NCBI RefSeq assembly: GCF_000744185.1
Contig: NZ_JQLL01000001.1
Span: forward strand, 62,001 to 126,000
Reading direction: 5' to 3'
Source of the DNA: Carnobacterium funditum DSM 5970
GTDB lineage: Bacteria > Bacillota > Bacilli > Lactobacillales > Carnobacteriaceae
DNA length: 64,000 nt
Positions 8,699-17,344 of this stretch are shown here, one piece after another. Below the pieces are notes generated by a model. That model ran no database searches. It was not told the DNA's origin and was given only the letters and a program-made list of their open reading frames with translations. The translations under genes were made by a program, and so were the position numbers. Within the stretch, counting starts at the first letter, position 1; each line of letters starts with the position of its first letter.

Positions 8699-9253
8699 TG
8701 ATAAAGTATAAACAATGTCCAAAGTGCGGGTCCAAAAAAACAATGACTATTTTATATGGCGAACCAGTATATGCTTTAGAATTAATGCAAAAAGAGAGCG
8801 AAGGAAAGATTAAGTTTGGTGGATGTATTGTGATGACGGGTGCCCCAGAGTATTCTTGCAAAGAGTACGAATAGGAGTGGGGAAAAAGATGTGATTGATG
8901 CAGCTTATGATAAAATGAAAGTGTTGAAAGCTTCTGTTAGCGGATTTTCAAGTAGCTATCACAAGGGTGCAATAAACCTCACTAGCTTAAACGTTTTCTG
9001 TAGTGAAGGATTGGGTGGCGAATCAAATGGAACTGAAAAAACAATCGATTCAGCGACGATAATGAAATTTATTGAAGACTTGAAACGAATTGAATTGCTA
9101 AATTAGAAATCTAATTACGTGAATCCACGTATTCTCGATGGCACTCAATGGAATTTGAAAATTGTAAGAGAAGGACGAAACTTGTATAAGAATGGCAGCA
9201 ATGAACACCCTTTTCAATGGGATCAGTTTCGTGAGAGGATGAATAATTCCTAG
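8699..9253 (+). pseudogene. Decayed zinc-ribbon protein
   Basis: Starts at GTG 8699. The N-terminal zinc ribbon (YKQCPKCGSKK, later EYSCKEYE, in which the last cysteine is now tyrosine) leads to KIKFGGCIVMTGAPE, typical of a small conserved Firmicutes protein. Three lesions follow: a TAG soon after EYSCKEYE (ending near 8873), a frameshift before DVIDAAYDKMK, and a TAG at 9104-9106. The frame beyond the last stop is still protein-like (NYVNPRILDGTQWNLKIVRE) and runs to a natural TAG at 9251-9253. The intact protein would have been about 185 aa. Function unknown. Confidence 0.75.
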
Positions 9254-9505
9254 ACATATCAGTCCAGGAAGGTATAAATCAAGGTGGGAATGATAATTAA
9301 TAAAACAATTGAAACCTATCAAGAATACGTGAAAAAATTGGAGATAGAGAGGCGCTATATGATGTGGTTGCCAATGAATATGTCATTCAAGCTGCCATTT
9401 ATCTTGAATGACATAGTGTTATTTCATCCGCTATGGTCATTCCTGAATGGACTGATGGTGATAATTTTAGGGGATTCATTTAATTTGATCTATCCATAAT
9501 AATGG
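9254..9505 (+). other. Probable decayed coding sequence before arsR
   Basis: A 71-codon frame (9284-9499) begins KTIETYQEYVKKLEIE. A one-base shift then gives the more natural reading YDVVANEYVIQAAIYLE before a stop. This looks like another frameshifted remnant. No family was recognised. Confidence 0.4.
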
Positions 9506-9563
9506 TTGACAGAAAGACTATTCAGTTATAGTATATGAGTGTAATCGAATATAATGATATTGA
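9506..9563 (+). promoter_or_regulatory. arsR promoter and probable ArsR operator
   Basis: TTGACA (9506-9511), a 17-bp spacer and TAGTAT (9529-9534) form a strong promoter. Downstream, an imperfect inverted repeat TCGAATAT-aatg-ATATTGA (9545-9563) overlaps the transcript start region, as expected for an ArsR/SmtB repressor site. The operator role is inferred from position and symmetry. Confidence 0.7.
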
Positions 9564-9577
9564 AAGGAGAAAAAGTA

Positions 9578-9937
9578 GTGGAGAACGTATTCAAGGTACT
9601 TGGAGACCAAAACAGACTAAGAATAATCAATTTACTTAGAAAAGAAGCGTTATGTGTTTGTGAGATTGAAGTTATTTTAGATACAACTCAATCCAATGTA
9701 TCAAGACATTTGACTAGACTTAGGAACGAAAAAATTGTCATTTTTGAAAAAAAATCCCAATGGACATATTATCAGATTGATCCAGCATTTATTAAATACA
9801 ACAAATTACTCTATGACTATTTAATAGAAAAAATGGAAACAAATGATACATTTATAAGAGATCAAGAAAAATTATCAAGTTATACAAAGAGCGATTTAAC
9901 ATGTGACAATATAGCTGAAATAAATAAAATAAAATGA
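9578..9937 (+). CDS. arsR: Arsenic-responsive repressor ArsR
   Basis: A 119-aa winged-helix repressor of the ArsR/SmtB family. It opens MENVFKVLGDQNRLRIINLL. The metalloid-binding CVCE cysteine pair sits in the alpha-3 helix (ALCVCEIEVIL), followed by the recognition helix TTQSNVSRHLTRL. GTG 9578 is chosen because GAAAGGAG lies 8 bases before it; the upstream ATG at 9554 falls inside the operator. It is predicted to repress the arsR-acr3-arsC operon until As(III) or Sb(III) binds the cysteines. acr3 follows after 42 bp. Confidence 0.92.
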   Translation: MENVFKVLGDQNRLRIINLLRKEALCVCEIEVILDTTQSNVSRHLTRLRNEKIVIFEKKSQWTYYQIDPAFIKYNKLLYDYLIEKMETNDTFIRDQEKLSSYTKSDLTCDNIAEINKIK

Positions 9938-9979
9938 AATAGATAAGAGTCAAACCGATAAAAGAAAGTTGGAATAAGT

Positions 9980-11044
9980 GTGAAAGAACAAGAAAGCCCA
10001 AGGGGTATTGGTTTTTTTGAAAAATATCTGACAATATGGGTAGGTATATGTATGATAGTCGGTATTTTAATTGGTGTTTATCTTCCAGCCATACCGAACT
10101 TTTTAAGTAATTTTGAATATGCAAGTGTTTCGATACCGGTAGCCATTCTAATATGGCTGATGATTTACCCGATGATGTTAAAGGTAGATTTTAATAGTAT
10201 CAAAAAGGTAGGAGAAAATCCTAGAGGACTGATAGTGACATGGGTATCAAACTGGTTGATTAAACCTTTTACGATGTATGCAATAGCGCTATTTTTCTTC
10301 AATGTGGTATTTAAAGACTTTATCTCGCCAGATTTAGCAAAAGAATATCTAGCAGGAGCTGTTCTTTTAGGTGCAGCACCTTGTACCGCTATGGTATTTG
10401 TTTGGAGTCATTTAACCAAAGGAAATCCGGCTTATACTCTTGTCCAAGTAGCAACTAACGATTTAATTATCTTAGTTGGCTTCGTTCCGATAGTTGGCTT
10501 TTTATTAGGAATGAGCAATATATCCATACCTTGGGGGACGTTGTTCCTTTCTGTCTTTTTATTTGTGGTTATCCCTCTGGCAGCAGGCGTTATTTCAAGA
10601 ACAATGATAACGAAAAATAAAGGATTAGAGTACTTTGAAAAAACGTTTATTCCAAAATTTAATAATGTAACGATTGTTGGATTGTTATTAACGTTAATCA
10701 TTATCTTCTCTTTTCAAGGGAAAACGATTGTCGAGAATCCACTTAATATTATCCTGATTGCAATACCACTAATTATCCAGACTTTCTTAATTTTTTTCAT
10801 TGCTTATTTGTGGGCAAGAGCTTGGAAGTTGCCACATGATATTGCTGCGCCAGCAGGAATGATAGGAGCATCGAATTTCTTTGAATTAGCAGTAGCAGTG
10901 GCCATCTCCATTTTCGGATTGGGATCTGGAGCAGCACTTGCAACAGTAGTAGGTGTTTTAGTTGAAGTTCCAGTCATGCTTCAATTGGTTAAGATAGTCA
11001 ATAATACAAGAGGTTGGTTCCCCAACCCTGTAAAGGAACAGTAG
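9980..11044 (+). CDS. acr3: Arsenite efflux permease, ACR3 type
   Basis: A 354-aa, ten-helix membrane transporter of the BART/ACR3 family that exports arsenite from the cytosol. The hallmark AAPCTAMVFVWSHL, carrying the functionally required cysteine of ACR3 proteins, is at about residues 132-145. A second family segment, AAPAGMIGASNFFELAVA, is near residue 295. The GTG start at 9980 follows AAAGTTGGA. It is the middle gene of the ars operon, with arsC 45 bp downstream. No arsA or arsD is present, so export is expected to depend on membrane potential rather than ATP. Confidence 0.94.
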   Translation: MKEQESPRGIGFFEKYLTIWVGICMIVGILIGVYLPAIPNFLSNFEYASVSIPVAILIWLMIYPMMLKVDFNSIKKVGENPRGLIVTWVSNWLIKPFTMYAIALFFFNVVFKDFISPDLAKEYLAGAVLLGAAPCTAMVFVWSHLTKGNPAYTLVQVATNDLIILVGFVPIVGFLLGMSNISIPWGTLFLSVFLFVVIPLAAGVISRTMITKNKGLEYFEKTFIPKFNNVTIVGLLLTLIIIFSFQGKTIVENPLNIILIAIPLIIQTFLIFFIAYLWARAWKLPHDIAAPAGMIGASNFFELAVAVAISIFGLGSGAALATVVGVLVEVPVMLQLVKIVNNTRGWFPNPVKEQ

Positions 11045-11089
11045 AATTAAGTGTAATGGAAGACCATCATAATAAGAGAGGAAGATTAG

Positions 11090-11491
11090 ATGAAAACAAC
11101 AGTCGCATTTGTCTGTGTTCATAATTCATGTCGATCACAAATGGCAGAAGGATGGGCAAAAAAACTAGGAAGTGACATTTTAGAAGTGTACTCTGCAGGG
11201 ACAGAAAATTATCCGGAAGTAAAACCATTGGCAGTAGAAGTGATGGAAGAAGCAGGAGTAGATATGAGCGGTCATAAACCAAAGTTGTTATCAGATATTC
11301 CAGCAGAGTTGGATATTCTAATAACGATGGGGTGTAATGTCGAGTGTCCATTTGTTCCCAATAAACAGAGAGAAGACTGGGGACTTGATGATCCTTCAGG
11401 AGGACCGATTGAAGATTTTAGAGAAACAAGTAAATTAATAGAAGAAAAAGTAAAAGAGTTAATCCTTAGAGTGAAAAATGGAGAATGGTAA
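11090..11491 (+). CDS. arsC: Arsenate reductase, thioredoxin-coupled
   Basis: A 133-aa arsenate reductase of the low-molecular-weight phosphatase type, which reduces As(V) to As(III) for export by ACR3. The P-loop FVCVHNSCRSQMAEGW carries the catalytic Cys9. The redox pair appears as Cys82 and Cys86 in TMGCNVECP, matching the Cys10/82/89 relay of staphylococcal ArsC and implying regeneration by thioredoxin. The SD AGAGAGGAAG precedes the ATG. It is the last gene of the operon, followed by a terminator. Confidence 0.94.
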   Translation: MKTTVAFVCVHNSCRSQMAEGWAKKLGSDILEVYSAGTENYPEVKPLAVEVMEEAGVDMSGHKPKLLSDIPAELDILITMGCNVECPFVPNKQREDWGLDDPSGGPIEDFRETSKLIEEKVKELILRVKNGEW

Positions 11492-11538
11492 AAGTAAAAT
11501 GGGCAAAGGTTCTTTTTTTTAGCACAGTATAAATGAGC

Positions 11539-11577
11539 AAAAGAAGTGGGTATAATTATACCAGCTTCTTTTTTCGT
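11539..11577 (+). terminator. Terminator of the ars operon
   Basis: AAAAGAAG (11539-11546) pairs with CTTCTTTT after an inner GGTATAATTATACC palindrome, followed by T's. Confidence 0.8.
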
Positions 11578-11811
11578 TTTAATCATCGCTTTTTCTTATG
11601 TTACGGTCAATATGAAGGAAACGAACCTTCTTAAAAATAATACAATTCTAGAGTACAGAAAGATTTTTTTCGCGTTTTAATTTATGAGATGGATTACAAT
11701 GTAAGCAAGTTAATTCATTGATGTAAAACTAAGGAAAAAGCAGTCTAAAGCAATCTTTTATATGACTAACCCTTGCTAAGTATCCATCGAAGAAAAAAAA
11801 GTTTTTTAATA

Positions 11812-11853
11812 ACGTTATCCAACAGATAGAAATAGTGGATAACGTGGTACAAT
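11812..11853 (+). promoter_or_regulatory. Inverted repeat and -10 before the deacetylase gene
   Basis: Arms ACGTTATCC (11812-11820) and GGATAACGT (11837-11845) are perfectly complementary, 16 bp apart, and sit just before a TACAAT -10-like hexamer (11848-11853). This suggests a repressor or activator site at this promoter; the regulator is unknown. Confidence 0.4.
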
Positions 11854-11930
11854 AAAAGCGAAGAAAGAGAGTGAAAAACATAGAATAATAAAGTGTCACC
11901 CCGTACTTAAAATAAGAAAGGGTGAGAGAA

Positions 11931-13124
11931 ATGAATACGAAATTATCTAAATTCAATGTCGTGCTTTCATTGGTTCTGTTGTCTTTTTTACTTTTCACTT
12001 TGCCGGTTACAGCGGCTAGCTCAAGCTATATCACTAAAGGAAACACGTCAGCTAAAACAGTTGCGTTGACATTTGATGATGGTTCAGATGGGAAAAATAT
12101 CACTAAGATTCTTCAGACGTTAAAATCAAATAATATTAAAGCGACTTTTTTCATCACAGGGAAAGCTGCAGAAAACCATCCTCTGTGGATCAAATCGATT
12201 GTAACCAACGGTCATGATGTAGGAAATCATTCTTATTCTCATCCAGATTTCACAAAAATATCAGCTACACAAATTAAGATAGAACTAGATAAAGCAGAAG
12301 CAGCTATCAAAAAAGCTTCCGGGAAAACAACTAAACCCTACTTCCGTGCCCCTTTTGGTGCAGTTAATAACACGATGCTGCAAGCAGTAGGAAATGCAGG
12401 ATATTCTAAAACAATTGGCTGGACGATTGACACGGTTGACTGGAAAGGTGTTTCTTCAAGTGCAATCACGACAAAAGTGGTTAATAATGCTACACCAGGT
12501 ATGATTATTTTGATGCACGTAGGGGAAGGTGCTACTGGTACACCAGGATCTTTACAATCTATGATTACCCAATTGAAAGCAAAAGGCTATCAATTTGTGA
12601 CCATTAGTCAAATGCTAAATAATACGACTACATCAGGACCAACAACTCATGCTAATCAGTATGTTGTTAAAAAAGGCGATACCTTATATAGCATCGCTAA
12701 ATCTTATGGTCTGACTGCTCAGCAGATAATGACGGCCAATAAATTGACGAATGCAAACCTAATAATGATTGGTCAAGTATTAACCATTCCAACTACAACG
12801 TATACAGTCAAATCTGGTGACACACTAACGAAAATTGCTGGGGCTCATGGCATTACACTTCAGCAACTCTTATCAGTCAATACTATTTCTAATCCCAATC
12901 TGATAAAAATTGGACAAATTCTAAAAATACCCGCAAAAAGCAGCACAACAACGCCCACTAAGCCGACTGTCCCAACGACAGTGAAATATACCGTTAAAAA
13001 AGGCGACACGTTATATGCGATTGCTAAAAAGTATGGCGTAACCGTTCAACAACTAGTATCCGTTAATAAATTACTGAATGCGAATATGATTAGTATTGGT
13101 CAAGTGTTAACGATTCCAAAATGA
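11931..13124 (+). CDS. Secreted polysaccharide (peptidoglycan) deacetylase with three LysM repeats
   Basis: A 397-aa exported protein with three parts. First is a signal peptide (VVLSLVLLSFLLFTLPVTAA). Next is a carbohydrate esterase family 4 NodB domain (about residues 40-225). Last are three LysM wall-binding repeats, each opening like YVVKKGDTLYSIAKSYG. NodB motifs are present: TFDDG, the zinc-ligand HSYSHP, RAPFG, and MHVGEG near the end. It should remove N-acetyl groups from wall glycan or chitooligosaccharides at the cell surface, a change that can reduce lysozyme sensitivity. ATG 11931 follows AAGAAAGGG. It is a single gene with its own promoter and terminator. Confidence 0.9.
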   Translation: MNTKLSKFNVVLSLVLLSFLLFTLPVTAASSSYITKGNTSAKTVALTFDDGSDGKNITKILQTLKSNNIKATFFITGKAAENHPLWIKSIVTNGHDVGNHSYSHPDFTKISATQIKIELDKAEAAIKKASGKTTKPYFRAPFGAVNNTMLQAVGNAGYSKTIGWTIDTVDWKGVSSSAITTKVVNNATPGMIILMHVGEGATGTPGSLQSMITQLKAKGYQFVTISQMLNNTTTSGPTTHANQYVVKKGDTLYSIAKSYGLTAQQIMTANKLTNANLIMIGQVLTIPTTTYTVKSGDTLTKIAGAHGITLQQLLSVNTISNPNLIKIGQILKIPAKSSTTTPTKPTVPTTVKYTVKKGDTLYAIAKKYGVTVQQLVSVNKLLNANMISIGQVLTIPK

Positions 13125-13146
13125 CCAATAAACAGGTAAAATAAAA

Positions 13147-13204
13147 TTAACTGTTTACTGAAAGAGCTAATTTTTCTTTCAACGTAGACAGTTAATTCTT
13201 TTTG
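13147..13204 (+). terminator. Terminator after the deacetylase gene
   Basis: TTAACTGT (13147-13154) pairs with ACAGTTAA (13188-13195), with an inner CTGAAAGA/TCTTTCA stem, then TTCTTTTT. Confidence 0.75.
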
Positions 13205-13242
13205 CTACTAAAAGTAGTCAAATGAAAGGGGTTGACGCATCT

Positions 13243-14220
13243 ATGACTAAAAAATTAGCAAAGGCTATTTTATTTCAAGGGAATTTAGAAAAGAAACCCT
13301 ATTTTGAAGGGTGGTATTACAAACAGGTATCTAATGATGGAAAACAAATTATTAGTTTAATTCCAGGTATTAGCCTTAGCGAAACAGACTCACATAGTTT
13401 TGTACAATACATTATGACCATTCATGGGAATGACAACAAAAAAAGAACGGAGACAGGCTACATAAGCTATCCGATAAATTCTTTTGATTACCAACAAGAG
13501 CCATTTCAACTAAAAATTGGTCCTAACGTATTTACAGAATCAAAAGCAGTTGTTCGTCTAACGAATGAAGAAGTAACGATACAGGGGACCGTTGAATTTG
13601 GAGAATTTACTCCGATAAAACATAGTCTGTTAACACCTAATATCATGGGGATATTTGCCTATTTTCCAATGATGGAGTGTGTTCACGGCATTGTGAGCAT
13701 GAATCATTCTTTGACAGGATCGTTTAATGTTAATGGAGCAAAGATTGATTTTTCAGATGGTAAAGGATATATCGAACGAGATTGGGGGAAAACATTTCCA
13801 CGTGAATATGTCTGGATTCAGTCGAATCATTTTGAAAATAATGAAACGAGTTTATTTTTTTCAGAAGCTCATATCCCTTTTCTTAAGACAGCCTTTCAAG
13901 GATTTATATGTAACCTAGTTGTTGGCAAAAAAGAATACCGCTTTGCTACTTACCATCGAGACAGCTGCAAACTTGAAAAAGTAAGCGAGCAGTCCGTTAA
14001 AATTTATTTGGAGAATAAGACAGCAAAACTAATAATAGAAGCCGAAATAACAGATCCAGGGGAACTAGTGGCACCGACCGTATCGGGTATGCAAAAGGTG
14101 ATAAAAGAAGAGCTTGGCGGTAATGTGAAAATAGAATTGTATTTAAAAAAAGAAAAGACTCTTTATAAAGATGAGACGACTTCTGCAGGTATCGAAATAG
14201 TAGATCATACAGAAGGCTAA
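13243..14220 (+). CDS. Tocopherol-cyclase-like (lipocalin-type beta-barrel) protein
   Basis: A 325-aa cytosolic protein similar to bacterial members of the tocopherol cyclase family. Recognisable segments are PYFEGWYYKQVSNDGK near the N-terminus, the central FSDGKGYIERDWGKTFP, and WIQSNHFENNETSLFFSEAHIP. Bacteria of this type do not make tocopherol, so a role in binding or modifying an unknown lipid-like molecule is more likely; that is inference. ATG 13243 follows AAAGGGG at 11 bases; the earlier ATG 13222 has no SD. Confidence 0.7.
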   Translation: MTKKLAKAILFQGNLEKKPYFEGWYYKQVSNDGKQIISLIPGISLSETDSHSFVQYIMTIHGNDNKKRTETGYISYPINSFDYQQEPFQLKIGPNVFTESKAVVRLTNEEVTIQGTVEFGEFTPIKHSLLTPNIMGIFAYFPMMECVHGIVSMNHSLTGSFNVNGAKIDFSDGKGYIERDWGKTFPREYVWIQSNHFENNETSLFFSEAHIPFLKTAFQGFICNLVVGKKEYRFATYHRDSCKLEKVSEQSVKIYLENKTAKLIIEAEITDPGELVAPTVSGMQKVIKEELGGNVKIELYLKKEKTLYKDETTSAGIEIVDHTEG

Positions 14221-14241
14221 CCTATTTTAAAAAATAAAAAT

Positions 14242-14270
14242 AGAGCAACTAAGTCATTCTTAGCTGCTCT
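14242..14270. terminator. Bidirectional terminator between convergent genes
   Basis: AGAGCA-A-CTAAG pairs with CTTAG-C-TGCTCT around TCATT, with A-rich and mixed flanks. It lies between two genes that converge. Confidence 0.7.
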
Positions 14271-14276
14271 GATTCA

Positions 14277-15635
14277 TCAATCAATGGAATTTAATGGAAG
14301 GCTATCTGAATTTTCTTTAGAATCTTTGGGTTTCCAATCATTCTTAATTGTTTTGAATAAATCAAAAATTGGCACGAGCAGTGCTGCGGTAAAACCACCT
14401 GAAAAGCCGTTATTGTAAAGATTCATACCAGCATGTAAATAATTAATATTCGACACCATTGCCATATGAAAAGCCCCAGCAGTAAAACCAGCAAGCGAAC
14501 CATAATATCCGCTAATAGGAGCCAGTGTCGTTCCAAACAAAGCGGCCAATAAAGCGGAAGTTGAATGAATCTCTGATACATTGAAAAGACCAACAACAAA
14601 TACCCCTACAAAAATCGGCAGAACATTTTTAATGTGTTTTCCTGAAGCCCCAAAACCAACAATGGTAAATATCCCACCTATGATGGGTCCGTTCAATTCG
14701 CCACCTACTGCTAAAACATAACTAGTAGACAACATTCCCAATAAGGACATATTCATTAAAACCAATCCAAAATGAAAAAATTTAGTAAAGTCAGGCATCG
14801 ATTGCCCAGATTGGTTTAATAATTGACGGTAGCCACTTAAGGTCCATTTATTTAGAATAAAGCCAATGATAAAAAGAGTTGAGAATAAGCTAGATAGAAC
14901 AAGACTAAAAATACCGTTATTTCCTGTAGAAACCAGCTCAATAGCATCTATCTGTATACCAAAAGTTCGAAGGATAGAGATAAAGAATGTTCCAACGATC
15001 CCTGCGGTAAAACCGATGTTGTATAAGCTAAATCCTTTATGGAAAAAAACAAAATGCTTTGCTAACGGAGGTAAGACAAAACCAGTTAATAGACCAGCTA
15101 CTATTCCAAGCACAATTCCCCAAGTTAAAGGCAAACCAAGATTAAACGTAATTTCACTGACAATTGGTCCTAAAGCTGTACCGAAAAAAGCAGGTAATAA
15201 ATGGTTCGAAAAGGGGCTCCGTATGATTTTTGCATAAACATAAACTCCTAAAATAATAGGAATCGAGTTATAAAGGTTTTTACCGAATAGTGAAAAGCCA
15301 GCAACTGTGAAGAGAGCTGCAATGATCGGACCCGTTATTTTTGCTTTATTAAGCCGAACAAGCGCTAAGGTTTTAAACATCATCAAGGAAGCATTTAAAA
15401 GAGCCGACCCAATATTGGCTAATTCAAAATAATCGGTCACCAATTTTGCTGGAGAGGTAAGAATAATCAAACTTCCTACCCACAGTTCCTTAGGGCTATT
15501 AAAAACAAAGGCTAAAACCATCAAGAATGAAGCAAAGGTTAAAAACACACTATATTTAAGGCGTTCTGATACAGCTTCATTTGAGTCAAGTGCTATCGGT
15601 CTTGTCTTTCTATAAGGGTACCTATACCTATCCAT
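14277..15635 (-). CDS. DUF1576 membrane protein
   Basis: A 452-aa polytopic membrane protein. Two similar halves each carry a GK-containing segment (ITGPIIAALFTVAGFSLFGK near residue 110 and GPIIGGIFTIVGFGASGKH near 300) and a Gly/Phe-rich LYNxGF segment (FSLYNIGFTAGIVGTFF and MNLYNNGFSGGFTAA). This internal duplication is typical of DUF1576, whose function is unknown but whose shape suggests a transporter. The SD AAAGGAG precedes ATG 15635. Its start overlaps the end of a possible 61-codon gene upstream on the same strand. Confidence 0.85.
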   Translation of the reverse strand: MDRYRYPYRKTRPIALDSNEAVSERLKYSVFLTFASFLMVLAFVFNSPKELWVGSLIILTSPAKLVTDYFELANIGSALLNASLMMFKTLALVRLNKAKITGPIIAALFTVAGFSLFGKNLYNSIPIILGVYVYAKIIRSPFSNHLLPAFFGTALGPIVSEITFNLGLPLTWGIVLGIVAGLLTGFVLPPLAKHFVFFHKGFSLYNIGFTAGIVGTFFISILRTFGIQIDAIELVSTGNNGIFSLVLSSLFSTLFIIGFILNKWTLSGYRQLLNQSGQSMPDFTKFFHFGLVLMNMSLLGMLSTSYVLAVGGELNGPIIGGIFTIVGFGASGKHIKNVLPIFVGVFVVGLFNVSEIHSTSALLAALFGTTLAPISGYYGSLAGFTAGAFHMAMVSNINYLHAGMNLYNNGFSGGFTAALLVPIFDLFKTIKNDWKPKDSKENSDSLPLNSID

Positions 15636-15813
15636 TTGTCATCTCCTTTATATAAAAGTTATGTACAAAATACAACTGAAAAACCAATGTGAAAAAAGAA
15701 AAAAAGACAGTGAATAGGGGTTTGGCGTCGACTATTTGAGTTAAGGCGTTAGCACATTCAGCAATGTGTTGAGTCTTTTTCAAATGCAGATCGGTGTCAA
15801 ACTCTAATTTCAC
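15628..15813 (-). CDS. Possible 61-aa leader protein upstream of DUF1576
   Basis: A 61-codon frame reading KLEFDTDLHLKKTQHIAECA and ending in a hydrophobic segment (FFSFFTLVFQLYFVHNFYI). It begins with GTG 4 bases after AAAGGA and overlaps the DUF1576 start by 8 bases, as a translationally coupled gene would. No family was recognised. It could equally be an unrelated leader sequence. Confidence 0.3.
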   Translation of the reverse strand: MKLEFDTDLHLKKTQHIAECANALTQIVDAKPLFTVFFSFFTLVFQLYFVHNFYIKEMTNG

Positions 15814-15986
15814 TGTCCTTTACGGCTGAGTCAATTGAGTTCCAGAAAATAGTTCGTATTTTTTTAAGAATAACATGAAAAAAAAATAAAAACAATTTTT
15901 AAATCCAAAAAAGAAGGCGCTATCAGTTTAATCTGCTAGTTATTAATAAAAGAAAAGAGTATTGATAAGAAAGTGAGGTGGAATAT

Positions 15987-16262
15987 ATGATTATAAAGGG
16001 TTACCAGATAACGTTTATTTTATATAATTCTTATTCTTTAAAAGATAAAAGAAATGTCGTGAAAAGTATCAAAAAAAAAATGCACAATAAATACAATATC
16101 AGCATTGCCGAAGTGGGGAAGTTAGATAAAATAAATCACGGAATGATTGGTATCGCAATTGTAGGAAATGATTCAGTTTTTTGTCAAAAAATATTTGATC
16201 AAGTGCTAAATGAAATAGAAGAGAATTATGAAATTGATGTACACGATATACAAAAATATTGA
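15987..16262 (+). CDS. DUF503 (YlxP-like) protein
   Basis: A 91-aa protein matching DUF503 end to end: an opening strand (MIIKGYQITFILYNSYSLKDKR) followed by VVKSIKKKMHNKYNISIAEVG and GMIGIAIVGNDSVFC. YlxP-type proteins are small alpha/beta proteins, often encoded near rbfA and infB; this copy lies alone. ATG 15987 is preferred over the in-frame GTG at 15978, which overlaps the SD GAGGTGG. Function not established. Confidence 0.8.
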   Translation: MIIKGYQITFILYNSYSLKDKRNVVKSIKKKMHNKYNISIAEVGKLDKINHGMIGIAIVGNDSVFCQKIFDQVLNEIEENYEIDVHDIQKY

Positions 16263-16271
16263 GTAAAAAAT

Positions 16272-16317
16272 AACAAAGCTCAAACGGGTATGATTCATAC
16301 CGAGTTTAAGCTTTGTT
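16272..16317. terminator. Bidirectional terminator between convergent genes
   Basis: AACAAAGCT pairs with AGCTTTGTT, with an inner GGTATG/CATACC stem. Confidence 0.82.
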
Positions 16318-16327
16318 GTAATGATAA

Positions 16328-17185
16328 TTATTGTTCTGTTGATTCAGGTTCTTCAATAGGAAAAGGTGTCTGCTCTCTAATAGCTAAATAATTCTTTTTA
16401 TAAGGGTGATTCGACTCTTTATGCCAAGGTTTAACATGCCCACTATAATGAATCAATGCTGGATTTTGGCGAGCTTCAGCATACTCTGTTTGGCCAATCT
16501 TTGTTGGATGATCTTTTTCATCTAATAAAATATAAGTTTGAGCGTTCCATTTAGGATGCAAAATTAACCAGCGATCATGTAAGATAGCATTCAGTGCATC
16601 TTGGTCATGAAATTTCAATTCTTCTTGATTCGTTAAGGCAAATTCAATCACTTGTTCAGATATTTTTTCAGCACGCCATCCATCTAAATCAATGATCATA
16701 ACGCCTGAATTAAAATAAGTGTTGCTTTTTGCATCTATCTCCATGGCATCCAATCGCTGATGAAAACCAGCATCTTCTACGGCTGCTGCTAACTTATCAC
16801 CTAAATCAATCGACCAAATATCTTCAATAGGTTGTAAAGCTACAATATCGCAGTCTAAATAAATGGCTCTTTTGATAGCTGTACTTTTTAAAAAGTTAGG
16901 AATAGCAATCCGGAAATAGGCAGTTGTAGGAATACGATTGCTTTCAACCATATCATCAAATTCTACTGTATCAATTTGCAAATAGCTAATACTAGCCGTA
17001 TACTCATTTACCATTCGGTTTAATTTTTCTTTCGAAACTAATGAGATATGGTCATCAATCACATAGAAGTTTATAATGGTTTCACTTTTTTTTGTTTGCA
17101 AGAGAGATAAAAATAACGTTGCTAAATGAGGGACAAATTCTTCATTTGCAGCCGATATAATGGTTACTTCAGATTGATCAAACAT
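16328..17185 (-). CDS. Glycosyltransferase family 8
   Basis: A 285-aa GT-A fold retaining glycosyltransferase of family GT8. It shows VTIISAANEEFVPHLATLFLS at the N-terminus, the metal-binding DXD motif as LDCDIV (YLDCDIVALQPIEDIW), FNSGVMIIDLDGWR, HDQDALNAIL and the late HYSGHVKPWH, all in the usual GT8 order. It is predicted to transfer a hexose from a nucleotide sugar, probably to a wall or surface glycan. The SD AGAAGGAGA precedes ATG. It is a single gene, convergent with DUF503 and divergent from the VOC gene at 17345. Confidence 0.9.
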   Translation of the reverse strand: MFDQSEVTIISAANEEFVPHLATLFLSLLQTKKSETIINFYVIDDHISLVSKEKLNRMVNEYTASISYLQIDTVEFDDMVESNRIPTTAYFRIAIPNFLKSTAIKRAIYLDCDIVALQPIEDIWSIDLGDKLAAAVEDAGFHQRLDAMEIDAKSNTYFNSGVMIIDLDGWRAEKISEQVIEFALTNQEELKFHDQDALNAILHDRWLILHPKWNAQTYILLDEKDHPTKIGQTEYAEARQNPALIHYSGHVKPWHKESNHPYKKNYLAIREQTPFPIEEPESTEQ

Positions 17186-17344
17186 AATTTAAAATCTCCT
17201 TCTTATAAAATAGATGATTTTATTGATGGGTACTGCCTTGCTAATAGCATATATAAATTAAGCACCATTAGCAAAGGAAACGTTCGTTGCTAAGCAGTTG
17301 TTGTTTTTTCGAATAGCAAAAAAAATTACAGGGAGGCAATAAAA

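Noticed and set aside
9284-9499. 71-codon frame before arsR as a real gene
   Set aside because: A one-base shift gives a more natural protein reading, and no promoter or SD supports it; treated as a remnant.
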